From NCBI RefSeq assembly GCF_002812205.1, contig NZ_NPEA01000008.1:1-64000 (forward strand): 64,000 nucleotides of DNA, written 5' to 3'. The notes beneath the pieces are model-generated. The model saw only the letters and a program-made list of their open reading frames with translations, made no database searches and had not been told where the DNA came from. Below, piece by piece: positions 1-7,829 of this stretch. The stretch is from Leptospira neocaledonica (GTDB lineage Bacteria > Spirochaetota > Leptospiria > Leptospirales > Leptospiraceae). The translations under genes were made by a program, and so were the position numbers. Each line of letters begins with the position of its first letter. Position 1 is the first letter of the stretch.

Positions 1-461
1 AATTCGGTGAGTCACGCTACTCTATATGTTTTCGAAGAGACTTCCTCTTCCTTTCTAATTCATAATATTCTAACTTAAATTAAATATCTGAGATAACACT
101 CAGTGCAAATAATGTATGTTCACGATTTTTGTCGTAGTGTAGGAATTCCTACATGAGTATGAAGATCACCCCCACCCAAGTTCGGGTGGAGGAGGTGGGC
201 TTGTGGGAGAAGCCTTTTCCCCTATATAGTAAGATTCCTTAAACATCAACACCAATTTCCACCAACAGCGCATGTTGGAATTCCAACAAACCAGTCCAAA
301 GTCTAAATAAGTTTTTCCCAAGAAATAACTTAAACTTAACATATTCATAAATAAATTTCCTTTAATTCTTCGAGGCCTTCTTTCAAGAAATTTTTTGAAT
401 AAAATATAAGTTATTCGTCTTTGGTAATATTAGAGGGTTTTTAAATACCTTTTTAAGTTGG
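1..461. other. Intergenic region at left edge
   Basis: No convincing gene is seen here. Frame 1 is open from the edge to a TAA at about 76-78, which could be the last codons of a gene outside the window, but 25 codons are too few to call. The main content is the palindrome-bounded repeat at 138-288. A 60-codon minus-strand frame (166-348) lies mostly over this repeat and is not believed to be a gene. The last 100 bases are AT-rich and presumably hold the promoter of the Sco-like gene. Confidence 0.6.
138..288 (+). repeat. Palindrome-bounded dispersed element, copy 1
   Basis: A 151-nt element is bounded by two perfect 16-nt palindromes, TGTAGGAATTCCTACA (138-153) and TGTTGGAATTCCAACA (273-288). 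Inside are a GC-rich hairpin (CCACCC 172-177, loop AAGTTC, GGGTGG 184-189), then CTTGTGGGAGA, TATAT and AAGATTCCT blocks. The same blocks occur in the same order and spacing in the inverted copy at 13067-13215 (149 nt). This is seen directly. That it is a mobile or processed non-coding element (MITE/REP-like) is inference. Confidence 0.7.
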
Positions 462-1058
462 ATGCAAACGGATATTTGGAAACTTGCAATAGGTGGGCTA
501 ACGGTTCTATTTCCGTTGTTTTATTTTTTACCTAGCTCTTCTTCTGGAATGATGGAAGCGGACAGAAGCCTTCCCGAGTTTCAGATAATGGAAGAAGGTA
601 ATAGAAGCACCGACATACGCAATACCTTAATCGGAAAAGAAAATCTTGTCTATTTCGGATATCTAAATTGCAAGACGATATGTCATGGCAGTTTGCATAA
701 ATTAAAAAATCTAATTTCGAAACAAAAAGATCTAAGACTCGTATTTGTAAGTTTAGATCCAGAAAATGATACAGAAGAACGTTTCGAAAAATATTTTTCC
801 GATCTAAAGGTGGAAACTAAATTTATTCGACTGGAATCAAGGGGTAGAGCCTTCGAACTTGCCAGACTTTTCGGGATTATGGCATTTTCTTCCAACGAAA
901 GTGGGGATATAGACCATCCAGATTCGGTCCTTTGGGTTAATTCTCAAGCAAGGATCAAAGGATTAATTTTTGAATTTGATAAACATTGGGATCAAAGTCC
1001 AGAAGAACTTCTAAAATTTATAAGCGATAAAAAAGAACAAAAGTTTCTAAACATCTAA
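462..1058 (+). CDS. SCO1/SenC-family copper protein
   Basis: This 198-residue protein has an N-terminal membrane anchor (about residues 7-23) and a thioredoxin-like domain outside the membrane. The Sco copper motif CxxxC is present as C70-K-T-I-C74, and the distal histidine is in D-H152-P. The stretch FVSLDPENDTEE matches the strand after the active site in the family. Sco proteins deliver copper to, or keep reduced, the CuA centre of cytochrome c oxidase; some act as thiol-disulfide reductants. The usual proline after the second cysteine is replaced (CH instead of CP). No oxidase genes are visible nearby, so the partner is inferred only from the family. The ribosome site before the ATG is weak. 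Confidence 0.82.
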   Translation: MQTDIWKLAIGGLTVLFPLFYFLPSSSSGMMEADRSLPEFQIMEEGNRSTDIRNTLIGKENLVYFGYLNCKTICHGSLHKLKNLISKQKDLRLVFVSLDPENDTEERFEKYFSDLKVETKFIRLESRGRAFELARLFGIMAFSSNESGDIDHPDSVLWVNSQARIKGLIFEFDKHWDQSPEELLKFISDKKEQKFLNI

Positions 1059-1180
1059 GCGATTCATAATAAACGAAAACAAAAACGGGATCGTTCGAAA
1101 GCTCGAATCCAAAATGAAATAGGTCCGAGACCCGATCTAGAAATAAACTTTTAGAAAAACAAACGGATATCCGGGTCACT

Positions 1181-1402
1181 GTGGCAGGTGCGTTGTTCAA
1201 TGCTGGAGAAATTTCTCAAAATGTTCACCAAGCAACAGAAGCGGAAAAGAAAAGTTTAGAAGAGATCCGAAACTTTTTAGATCGGATCCAAAATTCGAAC
1301 ACTGTTATTGCGACCCAAGCAATTGAAGCGGCAGACCAAGCCAGAAAATGTGAAAAATTAAGTGATTCTTTGCAAAAACAGGTCCAGGAATTCAAAGCCT
1401 AA
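1181..1402 (+). pseudogene. Fragment resembling the C-terminus of a methyl-accepting chemotaxis protein
   Basis: The frame codes for about 73 residues from a GTG and stays open upstream to a TGA at 1115-1117. The text EISQNVHQATEAEKKS, then IATQAIEAADQARK and a closing QVQEFKA, resembles the last coiled-coil stretch of chemoreceptor signalling domains (methylation helix and tail). The rest of a receptor (ligand domain, HAMP, hairpin tip) is missing, and no start has a good ribosome site. Most likely it is the remnant of a decayed or displaced receptor gene. A short stand-alone coiled-coil protein cannot be excluded. Confidence 0.45.
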
Positions 1403-1506
1403 TTCCAAAACAGAAACTGGAAATTTCTTTCTAAACTTAGAGAGATTTTTCCGATCTGCAAAATTTTTCGTTTGAAATATTTTCTTTCCAAGAAGAAGGT
1501 TCCTAA

Positions 1507-1806
1507 TTGTTTTCGGACCTTATCATGAAAAAGTTTCTGTTTATCTCTGTATCCGCAATAGCGCTTGCGGTCTTTTTAGCAATTCCAGGCACAATTAGCT
1601 CCCAAAGCGGCGATATCGAAGCAGCCATACAAGCAGCTTGTAACCGTTTAGTCGAAGGTGGACTCTACAAAAGTTGCAAACCAGCCCCTGGATTCTCACT
1701 CGGGCAAGGTTATTATAGCCAATCCGCTCAAATTAAATGCCAATGTGAGAACAAATCCGATAACGGAAAAACGATCGTTACTATTTCTCTTTGGCAAGGA
1801 TATTAA
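1507..1806 (+). CDS. Small secreted cysteine-containing protein
   Basis: This 99-residue protein has a clear signal peptide: the KKFLFISVSAIAL core is followed by a hydrophobic run and a likely cleavage around ISSQS. The mature part is about 65 residues with four cysteines (AACNR, KSCKP, KCQC), which suggests disulfides in the periplasm or outside. GAAGG at 1495-1499 sits 7 nt before TTG 1507 and favours that start; ATG 1525 is the alternative and gives a more usual signal peptide. I do not recognise the family. It ends in WQGY. Confidence 0.65.
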   Translation: MFSDLIMKKFLFISVSAIALAVFLAIPGTISSQSGDIEAAIQAACNRLVEGGLYKSCKPAPGFSLGQGYYSQSAQIKCQCENKSDNGKTIVTISLWQGY

Positions 1807-1896
1807 TCCTTACTAGATAGAGTCCGAGCTTTCCAGAATCTGAAGTTTTAAAATTGGAAAACCGGAATTATGTCCAATCTCCGCCTAAAGAAAGGG

Positions 1897-2202
1897 TTAT
1901 TTACTTTGGACATTTTTTAGCTCTTTTCGTTTCAAAACGATATTCGAAATCACGTCTTTGATCACATCCTTATAATAATATTGTCCTTCTTTCTGATCTT
2001 CTCCTGCCCAAAAGAAGAAAACTAAAAGCAGTCTTCCAGCATAAGCAAGCTCCGAATAGCTAATCTTATTATTGATCTGGATAAAGGCTACTTTTTGAAC
2101 TTCCGTTCCTTGTTTATCGTTTGATGAAAGAATTCCGGATTCGTTAAAAACTTTTTTTGCCATTACATCCAAGACGATGGAGCAGAAGATAGAAAACACC
2201 AT
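1897..2202 (-). CDS. Hypothetical protein, about 100 residues
   Basis: The protein is 101 residues from ATG 2202, which has AAGGA about 9 nt upstream; an internal ATG at 2163 (MAKKVFNESG) would give 88 residues. The sequence has a short hydrophobic N-terminus, a second hydrophobic patch (GRLLLVFFFWAG) and a lysine-rich end. I do not recognise the family. The aperiodic, protein-like composition and adequate ribosome site support a real gene, but no homologue can be named. Confidence 0.5.
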   Translation of the reverse strand: MVFSIFCSIVLDVMAKKVFNESGILSSNDKQGTEVQKVAFIQINNKISYSELAYAGRLLLVFFFWAGEDQKEGQYYYKDVIKDVISNIVLKRKELKNVQSK

Positions 2203-2367
2203 TTTCAGGATTCCTTCGCGTCCAATCTAATGCGACATAATACCTATTATCGGAAGTTGGGAATTCTTGGTCAGAGGAGCAAATTCTGCAGTATTTCCGA
2301 ATCTTCGCCCATGCACGCCGAGATCACGATCCCAATTCTTCCTATTTGTCGAAGTGACTACAAAATC

Positions 2368-3216
2368 TCAAAAATCACTCAGATCATCATGCAAGATTAA
2401 ATCGTCCAGATACACATTTGCATAATCAGTTCTGATGCCGGAAGTTCCCCAGCTAAAAGTTCCATCCGTGATAGACAATTGGAGAACATTATCTACGTAA
2501 AAATCTATATGATTTCCGATCGCAACCAAACTAAGCTTGTACCATTGTTTTGTTTGGAAAAACTTTGGATTTCCTGCCTGGTCTTTTAGAGTGCCGGTTG
2601 CCAATGTTGTATAAGTGCCGCAGAGTTTTTTCTTAAAATAAACGGTCCCATCACTTCGGAGAGATGCAACATACAGATCGTTTTCGGTTCTATATCTGGT
2701 AAATAGATGAATCCCTTGCCAACTATCCGAAGAAGTTTGCCAAGAATCTATGTAGAATCTTGCCTCCAATGCTTGATCCGTCCATTTAACACGTGAGCCA
2801 TTATTCAAACCTTGGATCAGCATCCTGAAATTATAATCTTCCGTTTTCGCCCTTTTATATAGTCCCCCGGAAAGATGTTTAGATACCAAGGTTCCAGAAG
2901 TAACTTCAATATGAGATTGTAGAGCCTTATTAGAACTAGCTTCTATCACGCTTCCATCTACATAGGTTTCGAAACCCTCGAAGGAAACTCCAGCCGGAGT
3001 TTGCCATGGATAGACTTCACTTGATCCGCTGGGATAATAACCAGTACCTGGAAAAAATTCGTAAGTGCCAGGAGGATTACAAGAACTTGCCTCTAGTTGA
3101 TTTCTCGTTTGGGCGGAAGGATCTAAAACTTGTTCCAAAATAATATTTGTTCCAAAATCGAAAACGCCTAAATATAGAACACTAGCAAAGCCTAACACTT
3201 TAAAGGTGGAATTCAT
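2368..3216 (-). CDS. Secreted protein with concanavalin/LamG-like fold
   Basis: This protein has 282 residues. A hydrophobic N-terminus (residues about 5-28) suggests export. After a Cys/Pro/Gly-rich stretch (residues about 45-75), the C-terminal 200 residues read like a beta-sandwich of the laminin-G/concanavalin or 3-keto-disaccharide-hydrolase type. Examples are FRMLIQGLNNG, EARFYIDSW, FTRYRTENDLYVASLRSDG, QWYKLSLVAIGNHIDFYVDN and NVYLDDLILHDD. In that fold such strands usually bind sugars or matrix proteins. No catalytic residues can be assigned. It stands alone, transcribed away from the DoxX gene's direction of entry but on the same strand. The fold call is inference from pattern only. 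Confidence 0.6.
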   Translation of the reverse strand: MNSTFKVLGFASVLYLGVFDFGTNIILEQVLDPSAQTRNQLEASSCNPPGTYEFFPGTGYYPSGSSEVYPWQTPAGVSFEGFETYVDGSVIEASSNKALQSHIEVTSGTLVSKHLSGGLYKRAKTEDYNFRMLIQGLNNGSRVKWTDQALEARFYIDSWQTSSDSWQGIHLFTRYRTENDLYVASLRSDGTVYFKKKLCGTYTTLATGTLKDQAGNPKFFQTKQWYKLSLVAIGNHIDFYVDNVLQLSITDGTFSWGTSGIRTDYANVYLDDLILHDDLSDF

Positions 3217-3311
3217 ATAGTCACCCGTCCGATTATTTTCGATCCGAGATCAAATTCCTTTTACTTTCGAAAGTCAAGCTCTTAATTAGAATTGAGTGCA
3301 ATTCAGTATTA

Positions 3312-3812
3312 TCACTCGATTGTTCCATTTAACGTTTTCTGATTTAAAATAAAATCCAAAGAAAAACGACCTGGTCCTGACAAATATAGAAATAAACATC
3401 CGAGCGCCTGCGAATACTCGGACCGAATCTCATGTAGAACTGCCCAAATTCCCAGAATCGGCGGAGCTTGAGGTGGTGCTAAAGGAGAAGTTCCGAAAAA
3501 TAAAGGCAATTTCGTAAGATACATCGCCACAAGCATTTCTATAAAAAATACAATACTTAAAGGTTTTGTCAAAATTCCCAATACCAGCATTGTCCCCCCT
3601 ATAATTTCTAAACCTCCTATAAATGCTGCTGTCATTTCCGGATTCGAAAATCCTAATTTTGTAAATCTCCCGATTCCTTGGTTTAGATAGAGAAATTTAA
3701 TAATTCCCTCCCAGATAAAAACTCCTCCCACCAAAATCCGGATAATAATATTATTTCTGCTATTCTTTGTCTCAATGCGAAAGAAATGATTCGCTAAATT
3801 GCTCAGATACAT
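3312..3812 (-). CDS. DoxX-family membrane protein
   Basis: This 166-residue protein has four predicted membrane helices. The DoxX signature is visible: an early helix IIIRILVGGVFIWEGIIKF, then EMTAAFIGGLEIIGGTMLVLG, then a third helix with KPLSIVFFIEMLVAMYLTKL. DoxX proteins are small inner-membrane proteins linked in other bacteria to thiol/oxidative stress and to quinol oxidation; the biochemical role is not settled. A 400-nt gene-free stretch precedes it. A partner such as a DUF692 or rhodanese gene is not visible. Confidence 0.8.
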   Translation of the reverse strand: MYLSNLANHFFRIETKNSRNNIIIRILVGGVFIWEGIIKFLYLNQGIGRFTKLGFSNPEMTAAFIGGLEIIGGTMLVLGILTKPLSIVFFIEMLVAMYLTKLPLFFGTSPLAPPQAPPILGIWAVLHEIRSEYSQALGCLFLYLSGPGRFSLDFILNQKTLNGTIE

Positions 3813-4213
3813 GGTTTATTCCTTTATATAAACTGTTTTGCAGTTAGAAGGCAGAAAGATACAAAAAGTAGAAAGAATACAATAGAACCTGCATGAACGA
3901 TAAAATTGGGAGTTTAAACTTCTGCGGGAATAACCGACCTCAAAAATTGTCCCCTCCTTCATTTAAATTTTCCCCATTTCTTTCCCATTCAGTCTAACTT
4001 AAATACATTTATATATTCTTGTTACGTGAATGAACCATTTTCGATTACAAGATGTAATACAAACCTAGACCGTATTACAAAATCCGAATAGACCGGTTTC
4101 TATTTTCAAAATCATATCGAGACTCCAGTCGGTATAGAAACTTTTTACTAGTATGTAATCAATTAATTACTTAAAATCTTGAATTCAAAACTTCCGGATA
4201 GAAATTTGGTCCT
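3813..4213. other. Divergent intergenic region with two inverted repeats
   Basis: No gene is seen in these 400 nt, which lie between the DoxX gene (minus) and the GT2-GtrA gene (plus). Two short inverted repeats share the half-site GTAAT: GTAATAC at 4054-4060 with GTATTAC at 4072-4078, and GTAAT at 4155-4159 with ATTAC at 4166-4170. They could be operator sites for a regulator acting on either gene. That is inference; no regulator is adjacent. Confidence 0.4.
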
Positions 4214-5374
4214 ATGCGACCATCCGTTTCCGTTATACTCCCTACATACAACGAAAGCAAAAACCTACCTATCGCTGCGGATAGGATTACCCGGTCTCTA
4301 TCCGATTACCGTCATGAGATCATTGTGGTAGATGACGATAGCCCTGATCATACCTGGGAAGTTGCGGAACATCTTCAGGAGAAAATCCCACAACTCAAAG
4401 TAATCCGAAGACTGACCGGGAAAGGATTATCTTCCGCAGTTTTAACTGGTATGGGTGCAGCAGAAGGAGAAGTTTTCGTAGTGATGGATTCGGACCTCCA
4501 ACACGACGAAAAGATCCTTCCGGAGATGATTCGTTCTTTTTATGAAAGAGACGTGGATCTCTGCCTCGGGACCAGATATGCGAAAGGTGGATCCACAGGA
4601 AAATGGTCTTTAGCCAGAATTGGAATTAGCAGATTCGCGAATTTTCTAGCGAAAGGGCTTTTGGGTCTTCCTGTTTCAGATCCTATGAGCGGCTATTTTG
4701 GTATCAAACGTTCCGTATATTCCGATACAAAAAACGCAATCAATCCTAGGGGTTTTAAAATCCTTTTAGAATTTTTGGGAAGAAGTAAAGAAAATCTAAA
4801 AATAGAAGAAATTCCATATACATTCCAAACTAGAATGTATGGAGAAACCAAACTTAATAATTCAGTGATCAAAAGTTTCTTTTTGGCAATCCTTGATATT
4901 CGTTTCGGAAAATGGATTTCTCCTACATTTCTTCTTTATTCTCTCGTAGGAGCAAGCGGAGTACTTGTAAACCTAGTCGGGTTTTTAATCGCTGAACTAT
5001 GCAAATTCCCGGATGTCCAAACCGGAATTTCCTTCTTGGATCCTTTTTCACTTTCCGTACTTTTCGGGATAGAACTTTCCATTCTGTCTAACTTCTTCCT
5101 CAACAACTACTTTACGTTTTACGAAAGAAGGTATTCCGGAAAAAATTTGACATTCGGATTTTTAGTATTCCATTCTGTGAGTATGGTAGGGATTTTAGTG
5201 CAGATGTCAGCCTTCCACTTCATCTACTATTCGATTTTTAAACAGTGGAATGGAGTCTCGGAACTTACTTTAAAATTCGGTGCAGATATTCTCTCGATTC
5301 TTACTGCAATGGTTTCGAATTATTTCCTGAATTCTAATCTAACTTGGTCCCAAAAGCCGGAATTAAAAACCTAA
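4214..5374 (+). CDS. Polyprenyl-phosphate glycosyltransferase (GT2) fused to GtrA domain
   Basis: This protein has 386 residues. Residues about 5-230 form a family-2 glycosyltransferase of the dolichyl-phosphate mannose synthase type: PTYNESKNLP, VVDDDSPDHTWEV (D40-D42), and the metal-binding DSD at 92-94 in MDSDLQHDEK. Residues about 240-375 hold four membrane helices matching a GtrA domain, as in the two-domain DPM1/GtrA enzymes. The likely reaction is transfer of a sugar from a nucleotide donor to a polyprenyl phosphate on the inner face of the inner membrane, with GtrA helping the lipid-sugar to cross. The sugar is unknown. The gene starts at ATG directly after an AT-rich leader. Neighbouring genes do not reveal the polymer it serves. 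Confidence 0.87.
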   Translation: MRPSVSVILPTYNESKNLPIAADRITRSLSDYRHEIIVVDDDSPDHTWEVAEHLQEKIPQLKVIRRLTGKGLSSAVLTGMGAAEGEVFVVMDSDLQHDEKILPEMIRSFYERDVDLCLGTRYAKGGSTGKWSLARIGISRFANFLAKGLLGLPVSDPMSGYFGIKRSVYSDTKNAINPRGFKILLEFLGRSKENLKIEEIPYTFQTRMYGETKLNNSVIKSFFLAILDIRFGKWISPTFLLYSLVGASGVLVNLVGFLIAELCKFPDVQTGISFLDPFSLSVLFGIELSILSNFFLNNYFTFYERRYSGKNLTFGFLVFHSVSMVGILVQMSAFHFIYYSIFKQWNGVSELTLKFGADILSILTAMVSNYFLNSNLTWSQKPELKT

Positions 5375-5416
5375 AGTTTTAATTGATTTCTTCTCTATAA
5401 TTCTTAATTTATATTG

Positions 5417-5437
5417 AAGAAGGTCTTCTACCTTCTT
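5417..5437. terminator. Hairpin between GT2-GtrA and DJ-1 genes
   Basis: AAGAAGGT (5417-5424), loop CTTCT and ACCTTCTT (5430-5437) form a perfect 8-bp stem 42 nt after the GT2-GtrA stop. There is no T-run after it, so it may attenuate or stabilise mRNA rather than terminate. Confidence 0.4.
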
Positions 5438-5461
5438 TAGTCACAGTAATTGGAGAAGATT

Positions 5462-6004
5462 ATGCCGAAGGTTCTGGTTCCTTTTGCAGACGGAATGGAG
5501 GAAATGGAAGCTGTCATCGTAATAGATGTGCTTCGAAGAGCTGGAATAGAGGTAATCTCTGCCGGAATTTCCACGAATACTATCATAGCTTCCCGAGGAG
5601 TAAAATTAGTTTCCGATTCTCTTTTATCGGAGGTGGATCCTTCTAGTTTTGATATGATCGTTTTGCCAGGAGGAAATCAAGGCACCAAAAATCTGAACGC
5701 AAGCCCCCTGGTTTCGGAAATATTAAAAATTTTTAAAAAAGAAGATCGCTGGATCGGAGCAATTTGTGCTGCACCGAATGTTCTACTGACTCATTCCATT
5801 CTTCAAAACCAAAAATTTACCGCTTTTCCCGGAAGTGTTCCCTCGAATGAAAAATACACTGGAAGCAGATTGGAACTCTCCGATAAAATTTTAACTAGCC
5901 TAGGCCCTGGCTCTGCGTTTGAATTTTCTTTAAAAATTATTGAACTTCTTTCCGGGATAGAAAAAAGAAAAGAAGTAGAAAAAAACTTATATCTTCCTTC
6001 TTAA
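5462..6004 (+). CDS. DJ-1/PfpI-family protein
   Basis: The protein has 180 residues when started at ATG 5462, which has GGAG at 5452-5455 with 6-nt spacing. An in-frame TTG at 5450 is less likely. MPKVLVPFADGMEEME is the classical DJ-1 N-terminus, with the conserved acid at E16. The nucleophile-elbow cysteine is C102 in AICAAPNVLL. Family members (DJ-1, YajL, PfpI) act as glyoxalase/deglycase or redox-sensitive chaperones; the exact substrate here cannot be told. It lies 1 nt upstream of the sirtuin gene, so the two are almost surely co-transcribed, which suggests a shared role in protein damage or NAD-linked stress. Confidence 0.87.
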   Translation: MPKVLVPFADGMEEMEAVIVIDVLRRAGIEVISAGISTNTIIASRGVKLVSDSLLSEVDPSSFDMIVLPGGNQGTKNLNASPLVSEILKIFKKEDRWIGAICAAPNVLLTHSILQNQKFTAFPGSVPSNEKYTGSRLELSDKILTSLGPGSAFEFSLKIIELLSGIEKRKEVEKNLYLPS

Positions 6005-6005
6005 G

Positions 6006-6734
6006 ATGCAAATCTCTCAACAGATAAAAGATAAATTCAAGAACTCTAAAAACATCTTAGCACTCACGGGAGCAGGAATTTCTGCGGAAAGTGGTGTTCC
6101 AACATTTAGGGGAAAAGAAGGTCTTTGGAAACAATATAGAGCGGAAGAACTCGCGACACCTCAGGCATTTTTTCGAGATCCAAAACTAGTTTGGGAATGG
6201 TATCTTTGGAGAATGGAATTGATCACCACAAAGTCTCCGAATCCTGCTCACTTTGCATTGGCGGAATTGGAAAACAAAAGATCCAATTTTAATTTGATCA
6301 CTCAAAATGTGGATGGCCTTCATAAAAAATCAGGCTCTAAAAAGATCATTGAGATCCACGGAAATATTTTTAGAAACAGATGTACCGATTGTGACAAAAC
6401 TTACGATTCGGATCTTCTTATTCTTAAAAATTCAACGGAGTGTCCGAACTGTAAAAGTATAGTCAGGCCGGATGTTTTATGGTTTGGAGAAAGTTACGAT
6501 ACGGACCTATTAAATCAGGCAATCTCCCTTGCAGAAAAATCGGAACTCGTTTTTATCATCGGTTCTTCCGGAGCCGTAGGAATTCCTGTGGAACTTGCAA
6601 GAATCGCTAAAGAAAACGGTGCATTTGTAATAGAAATTAATACGGATCAAAGCGGCTACAGTAGATACGCTGACTTATTCTTACAAGGGAAAGCGGGAGA
6701 AATTCTACCCGAACTTATTCCTTACTTTGTCTGA
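6006..6734 (+). CDS. cobB: Sirtuin, NAD-dependent protein deacylase (CobB-like)
   Basis: This protein has 242 residues. GAGIS (22-26), TQNVDGLH (99-106) and the catalytic H118 in EIHGN are present. The zinc site is intact with C126, C129, C146 and C149. Y66-x-x-R69 matches the YxxR acyl-binding pair of SIRT5/CobB class III sirtuins, so desuccinylation as well as deacetylation is plausible. Sirtuins remove lysine acyl groups using NAD, making nicotinamide and O-acyl-ADP-ribose in the cytoplasm. The gene follows the DJ-1 gene by 1 nt. Its 3' end overlaps the end of the convergent SGNH gene by 13 nt. Confidence 0.93.
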   Translation: MQISQQIKDKFKNSKNILALTGAGISAESGVPTFRGKEGLWKQYRAEELATPQAFFRDPKLVWEWYLWRMELITTKSPNPAHFALAELENKRSNFNLITQNVDGLHKKSGSKKIIEIHGNIFRNRCTDCDKTYDSDLLILKNSTECPNCKSIVRPDVLWFGESYDTDLLNQAISLAEKSELVFIIGSSGAVGIPVELARIAKENGAFVIEINTDQSGYSRYADLFLQGKAGEILPELIPYFV

Positions 6735-7816
6735 GTTTTCGGGAAAGTTTCTTCTAACTTTTTGAAAATATAATCACCGAAGACCGGAAAACAATTCGGA
6801 GACATATGCCCAGGATCGGCAAATTCTTCACAATTACAGCTGGGATCCTCGTTCATATTCCAGAAAGCAGTTCCTGTTTCTTGGTTGAACTTTTCTATGA
6901 TAGGCTTCCAGATTTCCATTGGAGTTTTTAGACCCTCAGAGGTTTCCACTTTTCTATTCATATACAGATTAAAATATGGACGGGCAACCTTTACCCAAAT
7001 AGTAGCATAAGGTATTTTATATTCTTTTAATATACGAATTGAATCCCTTTGCATATCGAACATATTTGTATGGAATGTATAAGGTTTTAAATAAGAGGAA
7101 AAATCCATCTCGGATGCTTGGACGAGCTGCTCATCCGTATGTTTTTGATTAACAAGTTCCCTTGGAGTGCTCCCTTTTTCCTCTTTCAACGCTGTGAGTA
7201 TTTCTTGGACCGCTGCCTTATATACTTTCGCTAGAGCGGACGAATTTTGCATTCTTTCCGAAATTCTCCATAATTTAGGCCTGTCTCGATAGGTATGAAA
7301 TAGATGTTTAGATATAAATACGGATAATTCTTCTCTGGAATATTTAGTCCAATGTCTCAATATAAATTCAGAGGAAAGTCCGTGAATTAATACTTCATCT
7401 AAGGCGAGAACCGGGGTTTTATTATAAATTTCTAATGATTGGTCTAAAAGAACAAAATCCGGTCTAGTGCCGTCCGATTTAAATCTTTCTATCCAGTATA
7501 AGAAGTAATCTGGAGAACCGCCAGGAACGGAAAAATTATAAAGCACCCAATCCGAATGTCTTTTTTCCAACTCTTTTGTCGGAAGCAAAAGTGCTCTAGA
7601 ATTTCCGAAAAAGACCAAGACTTTTTTACGGGTAGATGGATCCTTCTTCAGATATTCTTTCAGATCCGAATACAAATCCTCTTTGCTGATAAAATTCAGA
7701 TGAGACAATGTATTAGAATAATAATATTGAAAGAACTCCAGGGTAAATAAACGGTCCAAACCTAAAGAGATCAAAAGAACAAGTAGAGGAAGAAGTAAGA
7801 ATGTATTCTTTTTCAT
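6722..7816 (-). CDS. DUF1574-type SGNH-like protein, partner of MBOAT (copy 1)
   Basis: This protein has 364 residues from ATG 7816; the frame runs further upstream but would overlap the MBOAT gene. One N-terminal membrane helix (residues 5-20) anchors an extracytoplasmic domain. It resembles SGNH esterases or acetyltransferases such as AlgJ/DltD. Block I reads G71-N-S73-R, and the C-terminal block reads D334-P-G-H337, giving a possible Ser-Asp-His triad. It sits 13 nt downstream of an MBOAT gene, the usual pairing for O-acylation of cell-surface polymers. It differs from the second copy (37453-38487) in having GNS where that copy has GDS. The substrate is unknown. The DUF1574 assignment is from memory of leptospiral annotations. 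Confidence 0.75.
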   Translation of the reverse strand: MKKNTFLLLPLLVLLISLGLDRLFTLEFFQYYYSNTLSHLNFISKEDLYSDLKEYLKKDPSTRKKVLVFFGNSRALLLPTKELEKRHSDWVLYNFSVPGGSPDYFLYWIERFKSDGTRPDFVLLDQSLEIYNKTPVLALDEVLIHGLSSEFILRHWTKYSREELSVFISKHLFHTYRDRPKLWRISERMQNSSALAKVYKAAVQEILTALKEEKGSTPRELVNQKHTDEQLVQASEMDFSSYLKPYTFHTNMFDMQRDSIRILKEYKIPYATIWVKVARPYFNLYMNRKVETSEGLKTPMEIWKPIIEKFNQETGTAFWNMNEDPSCNCEEFADPGHMSPNCFPVFGDYIFKKLEETFPKTQTK

Positions 7817-7829
7817 AGTTATTTCCGGC

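Noticed and set aside
138..153. Palindrome considered as an SOS/LexA box
   Set aside because: The TGTNGGAATTCCNACA form does not match the TTTG-N5-CAAA box I recall for leptospires, and the sites are not placed before repair genes.
166..348. 60-codon minus-strand frame with a proline run
   Set aside because: It lies on the palindrome-bounded repeat; its odd composition (PPPPP, WNSN) is a by-product of the repeat core.
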